The notes beneath the pieces were generated by a model that did no database searches, was not told where the DNA came from, and was given only the letters and a program-made list of their open reading frames with translations. 64,000 nucleotides of DNA from Lysobacter antibioticus HS124 (GTDB lineage Bacteria; Pseudomonadota; Gammaproteobacteria; Xanthomonadales; Xanthomonadaceae), in NCBI RefSeq assembly GCF_000336385.2, contig NZ_HG424519.1, forward strand, positions 1 to 64,000, given 5' to 3'. Below, in pieces: positions 57,671 through 64,000 of the stretch; the first letter of the stretch is position 1; every line of letters starts with the position of its first letter. The position numbers and the translations under genes were made by a program.

Positions 57671-58393
57671 ATGAAGAATTCCCCAGTTCCACGCGTGCTG
57701 CTGGTCGAGGACGACCCCACCAGCCGCGCCTTTCTCACCGCCGCGGTCGAGGCGATACCGGCCGAAGTCGACGGCGCCGACAGCCTGGCCGCCGCGCTCG
57801 CGCTGGGCGACGCGCAGGACTATCAGCTGTGGCTGTTCGACGCCAACCTGCCCGACGGCAGCGGCAGCGAGTTGCTCGCGCGCCTGCGCCGGCGCCATCC
57901 GCGCACGATCGCGGTCGCGCACACCGCCACCGGCGAAAGCGACGTGCGCGAACGGCTGATCGCTTCGGGCTTCAGCGAAGTGCTGGTCAAGCCGCTGCCT
58001 GCGGCCGCGGTGCGCGCCGCGATCCGGCGCCTGTTGGCCCTGCCCGGGCAAGAGTGCGCCGAGGCGCCGGCCGCCGCCGCGAGCGCCGAGCCGGTGTGGG
58101 ACGACGACAGCGCGGCGCGTGCGCTCAACGGCAATCGCACCCATATCGCCACCTTGCGCGGTCTGTTCCTGCAGGAGTTGCCCAATGCGCGCCATGCGAT
58201 CGAAAGCGCTCACCGGCTCGGCAATGTCGACGCGGTGCGCGCCGAGCTGCACAAGTTGCGCGCCAGCTGCGGTTTCGTCGGCGCCCTGAGGCTCGCCCAG
58301 GCGGTGCAGGAACTGCAGGCGCAGCCCGATTCGGCCGCCGCGCTGACGCGCCTGGCCGCCGCCGCCGACGACACCGTGCAGGCGACCGGCTGA
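57671..58393 (+). CDS. Response-regulator receiver fused to an Hpt domain
   Basis: The 240-residue protein has a receiver domain (about 1-120) with the acidic pocket VEDDPTS, phospho-acceptor Asp57 in LWLFDANLPDGSG, the Thr in AHTATGES and Lys in VLVKPLPA. After an Ala-rich linker comes a four-helix Hpt domain (about 150-240) with His near residue 194 in ELHKLRASCGFVGA. There is no output domain and no histidine kinase nearby, so it must act as a phosphorelay intermediate for a distant hybrid kinase. It is divergent from the ydbH-like gene and convergent with recO. Confidence 0.88.
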   Translation: MKNSPVPRVLLVEDDPTSRAFLTAAVEAIPAEVDGADSLAAALALGDAQDYQLWLFDANLPDGSGSELLARLRRRHPRTIAVAHTATGESDVRERLIASGFSEVLVKPLPAAAVRAAIRRLLALPGQECAEAPAAAASAEPVWDDDSAARALNGNRTHIATLRGLFLQELPNARHAIESAHRLGNVDAVRAELHKLRASCGFVGALRLAQAVQELQAQPDSAAALTRLAAAADDTVQATG

Positions 58394-58400
58394 GCCGGCG

Positions 58401-59156
58401 CTAATCCTGCGCCGCGTCCGGCTCCCGCCCGGGCCGGCTGCGCACTCGCGACAGCTCCGCCATCATTTCCCAGGATTTCAGCCCGCGCGGGCCGAGGTGG
58501 TGGGTCAGTACCGCGCGCAGCGCCTGGCGCAGCCCCGGCAGATCCGACGACTCCGGCGCGAGGTCGCGGGCCAGCGCCAGCAGCGCGCGCCCGGTCGCCG
58601 CGGCGCTGCGCTCGCCGTGGCCGCGGTCGCTGAGCAGACGGCGCGGCCCCTGCTCGGGATCGAGCCGGTAACGCGCAGCCGGATCGATCGGCGTGCCGTC
58701 GGCATCGACGCTCCAGTCGAACCCCGACCCCAGCGCTTCGAGCAGGTCGCGTTCGAACCGGCGCAAGGTCCAGGCCAGCCCCTCGCCCGGCAGACGCGCG
58801 CGGGTTCGGCCGTAAAGCTCGTACAACTCCGGAAACGGATCGTGCCGCGGCACCAGCCGCAACAGCAATTCGTTGACATAGAAACCGGCCAGCGCCGCAT
58901 CGCCGTCCAGGCGCGGCGCCGCATCGAGCGCCTCGGCCGCGGTCAGACGCGCCAACTCGCCGCGCAACAGCGCATCCACGCGGATGTGCTGGAACGGCTG
59001 CAAAGCCGCGCGCAACACCTGCCGCTTCGGCCCCTGCACGCCGCGCGCGACCAAGCCGACCCGCCCGTGCTGCTCGCTCAACACCTCCACCAACAAGCTG
59101 GTCTCGCGCCAGGGGCGCGTATGCAGCACGTAGGCGGGTTCGGCGGTCAGGTGCAT
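58401..59156 (-). CDS. recO: DNA repair protein RecO
   Basis: The 251-residue protein loads RecA onto gaps with RecF and RecR. The N-terminal OB fold is seen in [23 protein letters not shown] (in pieces), [14 protein letters not shown] and the middle helical part contains [26 protein letters not shown]. The zinc-finger of some RecO proteins is absent, as in many gammaproteobacteria. It is the last gene of the lepA-lepB-rnc-era-recO block on the minus strand. Confidence 0.94.
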   Translation of the reverse strand: MHLTAEPAYVLHTRPWRETSLLVEVLSEQHGRVGLVARGVQGPKRQVLRAALQPFQHIRVDALLRGELARLTAAEALDAAPRLDGDAALAGFYVNELLLRLVPRHDPFPELYELYGRTRARLPGEGLAWTLRRFERDLLEALGSGFDWSVDADGTPIDPAARYRLDPEQGPRRLLSDRGHGERSAAATGRALLALARDLAPESSDLPGLRQALRAVLTHHLGPRGLKSWEMMAELSRVRSRPGREPDAAQD

Positions 59157-59164
59157 GTGGTGCC

Positions 59165-59280
59165 GGGATTGGGGATTCGGGATTGGGGATTCGGAAGTGC
59201 GATACGCGGTGCTGTGAACCTACACAGCGAGGACGGACTTGCTTCGACCAATCCCTAATCCCTAATCCTTAATCCCAACC
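59165..59280. repeat. Inverted GGGATTS heptamer arrays between era and recO
   Basis: Units of GGGATTS fill 59165-59194, next to the recO start, and units of AATCCCT/AATCCTT fill 59248-59280, ending at the era stop codon. They can pair over about 30 bases around a 53-base loop. No terminator core is seen within this spacer. Confidence 0.88.
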
Positions 59281-60174
59281 TCACTCATACCCCAACTGGC
59301 GCAGCGCCGCCTCGTCGTCGGACCAGCCTTCGCGTACGCGGACCCAGGTCTCCAGGAACACCTTGGAACCGAACAGGCGCTCCATCTGCACTCGGGCCTT
59401 GGCGCCGATTTCGCGCAGGCGGGCGCCGCCTTTGCCGATCACGATCGCCTTCTGGCCGTCGCGTTCGACCCAGATCACCGCGCCGATGCGCAGCATCGCG
59501 CCGTCGACGGCGAAGCGCTCGATCTCGACCGTGGTCGCGTACGGCAGCTCTTCGCCGAGCTGGCGCATCAGCTGCTCGCGCACCATCTCGCCGGCAAGGA
59601 AGCGCTGGCTCTTGTCGGTGATCTCGTCCTCGCCATACAGCGCTTCCTGTTCCGGCAGCAGCGCCAGCACGCTCTTGACCAGCGCCTCCAGGCCCTTGTT
59701 CTTCAGCGCCGACACCGGGTGCACGCTGGCGAAATCGCGGCCCTCGCTGACCTTGGCCAAGTACGGCAGCAGGGCGGCCTTGTCGGCGATGCGGTCGACC
59801 TGGTTCACCACCAGCACCACCGGCAGGCCGGCACCGCGCAATGCGTCGAACGCCAGGGTGTCCTCGTCGTCCCACTGGCCGGCGCGCACCACCAGCAAGG
59901 CCGCATCCACCCCTTCCAGCGAGCCGCGCGCGGCGCGGTTCATCATCCGGTTCATGGCCCGCTTCTGCTCGCGGTGAATACCGGGCGTGTCGACCAGCAG
60001 CAACTGGCCCTCGGGGAAGGTGGCGATGCCGAGCAGGCGATGGCGGGTGGTCTGCGGCCGCGGCGAGACGATGCTGACCTTGGCCCCGACCAGGGCATTG
60101 ACCAGGGTGGATTTGCCGACGTTGGGACGGCCGATGACGGCGACGTGGCCGGCGCGATGGGAAGAAGAAGTCAT
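59281..60174 (-). CDS. era: GTPase Era
   Basis: The 297-residue essential GTPase takes part in 16S rRNA maturation and 30S assembly. G1 is GRPNVGKST (residues 15-23), G2 [11 protein letters not shown]3 VDTPG, G4 NQVD and G5 SALKNKG. The C-terminal KH domain shows [17 protein letters not shown]. The start is the ATG at 60174 ([15 protein letters not shown]); the frame extends further upstream through the repeat spacer, which is not coding. It lies after rnc but is separated by a terminator-containing repeat spacer. Confidence 0.96.
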   Translation of the reverse strand: MTSSSHRAGHVAVIGRPNVGKSTLVNALVGAKVSIVSPRPQTTRHRLLGIATFPEGQLLLVDTPGIHREQKRAMNRMMNRAARGSLEGVDAALLVVRAGQWDDEDTLAFDALRGAGLPVVLVVNQVDRIADKAALLPYLAKVSEGRDFASVHPVSALKNKGLEALVKSVLALLPEQEALYGEDEITDKSQRFLAGEMVREQLMRQLGEELPYATTVEIERFAVDGAMLRIGAVIWVERDGQKAIVIGKGGARLREIGAKARVQMERLFGSKVFLETWVRVREGWSDDEAALRQLGYE

Positions 60175-60215
60175 GCGCGAATTGTCCCCCCGGGCGGCGG
60201 TGGGGGCAATGGAGC

Positions 60216-60320
60216 GGGGATTGGGGATTCGGGATTGGCAAAAAGCGTAAAGCCGCCCGGAGGCGGCTTTAGCGAATTCCGAATCCCGAATCCCCGCTGT
60301 TACAAATCCCCAATCCCCGC
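60216..60320. repeat. Inverted GGGATTS heptamer arrays between rnc and era
   Basis: GGGGATTGGGGATTCGGGATTGG-type units (60216-60238) and AATCCCGAATCCCC-type units (60275-60320) flank a terminator hairpin. The right array contains a direct repeat of AATCCCCGCT and ends at the rnc stop codon. Confidence 0.9.
60239..60271 (-). terminator. Intrinsic terminator between rnc and era
   Basis: TAAAGCCGCC and GGCGGCTTTA form a perfect 10-bp stem around CGGA, followed on the minus strand by CGCTTTTTG. It lies inside the rnc-era spacer, implying that era has its own promoter or depends on readthrough. Confidence 0.8.
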
Positions 60321-60980
60321 TCAATCGGCCTTCAACCGCCGCAGCACCTCGTCCGCCGCCAATTGCTCGGCGGCGCGGCGGGAGCCGGCTTCGCCTTCGG
60401 CGCTCAACGGCGGCTGGCTCAAGGTGCAACTGACCCGGAAGGTCTTGGCGTGGTCCTCGCCGCTTTCCGACAGCAGGGCGTACACAGGCAGGGGTTTTTG
60501 CCGACCTTGCAGCCATTCCTGCAGGCGGGTCTTGGCATCCTTGCCGACCTTGTGCGCGGGCGGCAGGGCCTCCATCGCCGGCACGAACCAGGGCAGGACC
60601 CGGGCGCGGCAGGCTTCGAAACCGGCGTCGAGGTAGATCGCCGCGACCACGGCCTCCAGCGCGTCGGCCAGAATCGAATCGCGGCGGTGGCCGCCGGACT
60701 TCATTTCGCCCGGCCCCAGGGTCAGGCGGGCGCCCAGTTCCAGGGCGCGCGCGATCGGCGCCAGCGCCGATTCGCGCACCAGTTCGGCGCGGGCGCGCGT
60801 CAACGCGCCCTCGTCGGCTTGCGGCCAACGCTGGTACAGCGCTTCGGCCACGATCAGATTGACCAGCGCATCGCCGAGAAACTCCAGGCGTTCGTTATGC
60901 GGCGCCCCGGCGCTGCGATGAGTCAGGGCTTGCTGCAGCAACGCCGGGTCGGCGAAGCGATGGCCGATCGGATCAGTCAC
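60321..60980 (-). CDS. rnc: Ribonuclease III
   Basis: The 219-residue endonuclease cuts double-stranded RNA in rRNA precursors and mRNAs. The catalytic signature [20 protein letters not shown] is followed by the second acidic site [13 protein letters not shown]; the C-terminal dsRNA-binding domain spans about 150-219 ([18 protein letters not shown], then [17 protein letters not shown]). It starts with GTG at 60980, overlapping the DUF4845 gene by 8 bases. Length is normal. Confidence 0.96.
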   Translation of the reverse strand: MTDPIGHRFADPALLQQALTHRSAGAPHNERLEFLGDALVNLIVAEALYQRWPQADEGALTRARAELVRESALAPIARALELGARLTLGPGEMKSGGHRRDSILADALEAVVAAIYLDAGFEACRARVLPWFVPAMEALPPAHKVGKDAKTRLQEWLQGRQKPLPVYALLSESGEDHAKTFRVSCTLSQPPLSAEGEAGSRRAAEQLAADEVLRRLKAD

Positions 60981-61350
60981 CTTCTTTCGAGGTCAGCTGC
61001 TGGACCGCCTTGAAACGGCCGACCACATCGAGGTTGGCGATCAGCGGACGCCGCACTTCGTAGGCCACGGTGATTTCCATGCCCCGGTCGTTGCGCACGA
61101 TCTTGAAGTTTTCCTGCTTCACGCTGTCGACATAGCTCATGTCCATGCGGCGGAAGAACAGGTCGCGCGCCCTGGCGCCGTCCATGTGTCCGGCGCCCGG
61201 CTCCTGGGCCAGGTCGGACAGCGAACGCTTGACCGAATAGAACTCCGAATACATCGGCACCAGCTTCATGCCCATGTAGGCGAACACGCCGACCACCGCC
61301 AACACGATGATGAACCCCAGCAGGGTCATACCGCCTTGATTACGCTTCAT
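60973..61350 (-). CDS. DUF4845 family prepilin-like membrane protein
   Basis: The 125-residue protein begins [21 protein letters not shown], which resembles a type IV prepilin leader and membrane helix, and continues with a small periplasmic domain ([43 protein letters not shown]). DUF4845 proteins are regularly encoded between lepB and rnc in gammaproteobacteria; their role is unknown. AAGGGG lies eight bases before the ATG. It overlaps rnc by 8 bases and follows lepB after 67 bases. Confidence 0.88.
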   Translation of the reverse strand: MKRNQGGMTLLGFIIVLAVVGVFAYMGMKLVPMYSEFYSVKRSLSDLAQEPGAGHMDGARARDLFFRRMDMSYVDSVKQENFKIVRNDRGMEITVAYEVRRPLIANLDVVGRFKAVQQLTSKEGD

Positions 61351-61417
61351 ACCTCGATCCCCTTCGATCAACCGGTTGGTCCAACCCACCACGTCCCCAC
61401 CGCAACGGCTCGCGCCG

Positions 61418-62203
61418 TTACGGAATGCTGCTGCCGATGCGCGAGAAGTCCACGCCCCCGTCCAAGTTCATCCAGATCAGGAACGCCTTGCCGCGCAGGT
61501 TCTGCTCCGGCAGATAGCCCCAGTATCGGCTGTCCTCGCTGTTGTCGCGATTGTCGCCCATCACAAAATACTGCCCCTCGGGCACCTCCCATTCGCCCTC
61601 GCCCTGATCCAGCAGCGGCGACTCGGTGCGCAGGAGGATATTGTGCATGTGCTTGCCGACCTGCTCGCGCAGTTCCTGCGCGCCGGTCATTTCCACGCCG
61701 TTGCCGCGGCCCTGGTAGACCCCGACCGGCGCGTAGGCGATCGGTTCGCCGTTCACGGTCAGGCGGCCGTCGCGATAGACGATCTTGTCGCCGGGCAAGC
61801 CGATCACGCGCTTGATCCAGTCCTGCTCGGGATGATGCGGCGGCCGGAACACCACCACGTCGCCGCGCTCGGGTTCGCCCATCGCCAGCACCTTGTGGTT
61901 GGTGATCGGCAGGCGCAGGCCGTAGGTGAACTTGTTGACCAGGATGAAATCGCCGGTCAGCAGGGTCGGCATCATCGAGTTGGACGGGATCCGGAACGGC
62001 TCGGCGATGAAGCTGCGCAGGATCAGGACCACGAACAGCACCGGGAAGAACGCCTTGGAGTAGTCGACGACCACCGGCTCCTTGCCGTCGTCCAGCAGGC
62101 CCTCGTTCGCGGCCCGGCGCTTGGCCAGCACCAGCTTGTCCAGCAGCCAGACCAGTCCGGTGAAGATCGTCAGCGACACCAGGGCGATTTCGAACCAACG
62201 CAT
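61418..62203 (-). CDS. lepB: Signal peptidase I
   Basis: The 261-residue inner-membrane protease removes signal peptides from exported proteins. Two N-terminal membrane segments (ALVSLTIFTGLVWLLDKLVL and AFFPVLFVVLILRSFI) precede the catalytic Ser76 in RIPSNSMMPTL, the Lys131 in DWIKRVIGLPGD and the conserved GEYFVMGDNRDNSEDSRYWG-like box (QYFVMGDNRDNSEDSRYWG). It probably processes the many secreted hydrolases of this region. It follows lepA, with a heptamer-array spacer between. Confidence 0.96.
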   Translation of the reverse strand: MRWFEIALVSLTIFTGLVWLLDKLVLAKRRAANEGLLDDGKEPVVVDYSKAFFPVLFVVLILRSFIAEPFRIPSNSMMPTLLTGDFILVNKFTYGLRLPITNHKVLAMGEPERGDVVVFRPPHHPEQDWIKRVIGLPGDKIVYRDGRLTVNGEPIAYAPVGVYQGRGNGVEMTGAQELREQVGKHMHNILLRTESPLLDQGEGEWEVPEGQYFVMGDNRDNSEDSRYWGYLPEQNLRGKAFLIWMNLDGGVDFSRIGSSIP

Positions 62204-62222
62204 GCAGTTGTCCTTTTAAAGC

Positions 62223-62386
62223 CGGGATTCGAGATTCGGAATTTGGGATTGGTTAAAGCGGGAGCCGGGAATTGACCGGGAACTCGGGGGCGGGTTCGGT
62301 TCGAATCCGAGACCGCTCGCTGCGACCGCATCTCAGCCGCCCGGGCGCCTCTTGCTTCCCAATCCCCAATCCCAAATCGCCAATCC
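62223..62386. repeat. Inverted GGGATTS heptamer arrays between lepA and lepB
   Basis: Imperfect GGGATTC/GAGATTC/GGGATTG units (62223-62252) and AATCCCC/AATCCCA/AATCCGC units (62358-62386) flank about 105 bases of GC-rich sequence. The right array ends four bases before the lepA stop codon, and the left one starts 20 bases from the lepB start. Confidence 0.85.
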
Positions 62387-62390
62387 GCGC

Positions 62391-64000
62391 TTACTTGTTG
62401 TCGACCGTCAGCACAGCCAGGAACGCTTCCTGCGGAATCTCGACCCGACCGACCTGCTTCATCCGCTTCTTGCCTTCTTTCTGCTTTTCCAACAGCTTCT
62501 TCTTGCGAGTGATGTCGCCACCATAGCACTTGGCCAACACGTTCTTGCGCATCGCCTTGACCGTGCTGCGGGCGATGATCTGCGAGCCGATCGCGGCCTG
62601 GATCGCGACGTCGAACATCTGCCGAGGAATCAGGTCCTTCATCCGTTCGCACAGGTCGCGACCGCGCCGGTCGGCGTGGCTGCGGTGGCAGATGATGCTC
62701 AACGCATCGACCTTGTCGCCATTGATCAACGTATCCACGCGCACGAACGGGCCGCCCTGGAAGCGCAGGAAGTGGTAGTCCAGCGAGGCATAGCCGCGGC
62801 TGACCGACTTGAGCTTGTCGAAGAAGTCCAGCACCACCTCGGCCATCGGCAGCTCGTAGCTGATCTGCACCTGGCTGGCCATGTAGGTGATGCCGATCTG
62901 CACGCCGCGCTTTTCCTCGCACAGCTTGATCACGTTGCCGATGTAGTCGGGCGGGGTGAGGATGTTGGCGCGGATCACCGGCTCGCGGATCTCCTCGACC
63001 ATGTTCACCGGCGGCAGCTTGGCCGGGTTGTCCATCGGGATCACGCTGCCGTCGGTCTTGAGCACCTCGTAGATCACCGTCGGCGCGGTGCTGATCAGGT
63101 TGAGGTCGTACTCGCGCTCCAGGCGCTCCTGCACGATCTCCATGTGCAGCATGCCGAGGAAGCCGCAGCGGAAGCCGAAGCCCATCGCCTCGGAGCTTTC
63201 CGGCTCGAAACGCAGCGCGGCGTCGTTGAGGCGCAGTTTCTCCAGCGCCTCGCGCAGCGCCGGGTAGTCCTCGGCGTCGACCGGGAACAGGCCGGCGAAC
63301 ACGCGCGGCTGCATTTCCTGGAAGCCCGGCAGCGGACCCGGCGCGGGATCGGAGGCCAGGGTCAGGGTGTCGCCGACCGGCGCGCCGTGCACGTCCTTGA
63401 TCGAGGCGGTGATCCAGCCCACCTCGCCGGCGCCGAGCTTGGGCAGCTCCTTGCGCTTGGGGGTGAACACGCCGACCTTGTCGACCTGATGGGTGCGCCC
63501 GGTCGACATCACCAGGATCTTGCTGCCCGGTCCGATTTCGCCCTGCATGACCCGCACCAGCGAGACCACGCCGAGGTAGTTGTCGAACCAGGAGTCGATG
63601 ATCAGCGCCTGCAGCTTGTCGGTGTCGCGCGGCTTCGGCGGCGGGATGCGATGCACGATCGCCTCCAGCACCAGCTCGACGTTGAGGCCGGTCTTGGCGC
63701 TGATCGCGACCGCGTCCTCGGCGTCGATGCCGATCACGGCCTCGATTTCGGTCTTGGCGCGCTCGATGTCGGCGGTCGGCAGGTCGATCTTGTTGAGCAC
63801 CGGCACCACTTCCAGGCCCTGCTCGACCGCGGTGTAGCAGTTGGCGACCGACTGGGCCTCGACGCCCTGGGCGGCGTCGACCACCAGCAGCGCGCCCTCG
63901 CAGGCGGCCAGCGAGCGGCTGACTTCGTAGGAGAAGTCGACGTGGCCGGGGGTGTCGATGAAGTTCAGCTGGTAGACCTTGCCGTCCTTGGCCTTGTACG
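62391..64000 (-). CDS. lepA: Elongation factor 4 (LepA), N-terminus cut by window end
   Basis: The frame is open to the window end; about 536 of the usual 600 residues are present. LepA is a ribosomal GTPase that can back-translocate stalled ribosomes. Visible are [21 protein letters not shown] (G3, in pieces), NKIDLP (G4), ISAKTGLNV (G5), domain II and the LepA-specific C-terminal domain near [23 protein letters not shown] (in pieces). It heads the lepA-lepB-DUF4845-rnc-era-recO block. Confidence 0.97.
   Translation of the reverse strand, partial: YKAKDGKVYQLNFIDTPGHVDFSYEVSRSLAACEGALLVVDAAQGVEAQSVANCYTAVEQGLEVVPVLNKIDLPTADIERAKTEIEAVIGIDAEDAVAISAKTGLNVELVLEAIVHRIPPPKPRDTDKLQALIIDSWFDNYLGVVSLVRVMQGEIGPGSKILVMSTGRTHQVDKVGVFTPKRKELPKLGAGEVGWITASIKDVHGAPVGDTLTLASDPAPGPLPGFQEMQPRVFAGLFPVDAEDYPALREALEKLRLNDAALRFEPESSEAMGFGFRCGFLGMLHMEIVQERLEREYDLNLISTAPTVIYEVLKTDGSVIPMDNPAKLPPVNMVEEIREPVIRANILTPPDYIGNVIKLCEEKRGVQIGITYMASQVQISYELPMAEVVLDFFDKLKSVSRGYASLDYHFLRFQGGPFVRVDTLINGDKVDALSIICHRSHADRRGRDLCERMKDLIPRQMFDVAIQAAIGSQIIARSTVKAMRKNVLAKCYGGDITRKKKLLEKQKEGKKRMKQVGRVEIPQEAFLAVLTVDNK

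Noticed and set aside
48883-62386. Heptamer arrays as CRISPR or insertion-sequence ends
   Set aside because: Units are seven bases without unique spacers, no transposase or target-site duplication is visible, and the arrays respect gene boundaries.

Overview
The window is GC-rich gammaproteobacterial DNA that looks like a Lysobacter chromosome (Xanthomonadaceae). The strongest clue is a prepro-serine protease at 44503-45702 whose mature part is nearly the textbook alpha-lytic protease of Lysobacter enzymogenes. The high GC content, the secreted hydrolases and the lepA-lepB-rnc-era-recO block agree with this. The species is inferred, not proven. || Region 1 (1-5910) is the right end of an integrated element: a partial rdgC, five small accessory genes, an HNH endonuclease, a phage-type cytosine-C5 methyltransferase, an excisionase-like gene and a tyrosine integrase, all on + and nearly all overlapping. 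It stops at an intact tRNA-Arg(CCT). The methyltransferase gene carries a second long ORF in the +1 frame with its own ribosome binding site. || Region 2 (6209-18795) holds a secreted repeat (DUF11) protein, an aminoadipate-semialdehyde dehydrogenase, a DUF4190 membrane protein, two tandem small secreted Cys-rich paralogues, pyrD, murB with an EamA transporter, a secreted pectin-acetylesterase-like hydrolase with a helical partner, a GAF-GGDEF cyclase and a small unknown gene. || Region 3 (19055-30134) is a secretion cluster on the minus strand: two paralogous subtilases of about 1100 residues flanking a trimeric autotransporter adhesin, then a PAP2 phosphatase overlapping ispG. || Region 4 (30135-46440) holds xseA, an acetolactate synthase-like/aldehyde dehydrogenase pair, a vWA lipoprotein, a GAF-GAF-GGDEF-EAL protein, an ECF sigma factor with its presumed anti-sigma factor, yigZ, an MsbA-like ABC exporter and alpha-lytic protease. 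The vWA lipoprotein and the anti-sigma factor share a TonB-receptor-like VTGSRI motif. || Region 5 (46567-64000) is mostly housekeeping: an AidB-like flavoprotein, a cold-shock protein, a nagZ-hpt-methylthioinosine phosphorylase purine-salvage operon, a CYTH protein, rlmD, a ydbH/ydbL-like pair, a REC-Hpt protein, recO, era, rnc, a DUF4845 protein, lepB and lepA (cut by the window end). Four gene spacers here are filled by inverted arrays of a GGGATTS heptamer that run from the stop codon of one gene to near the start of the next, two of them around an intrinsic terminator. || No rRNA, CRISPR array or insertion sequence was seen. The many very long antisense ORFs are judged to be GC-driven shadows.
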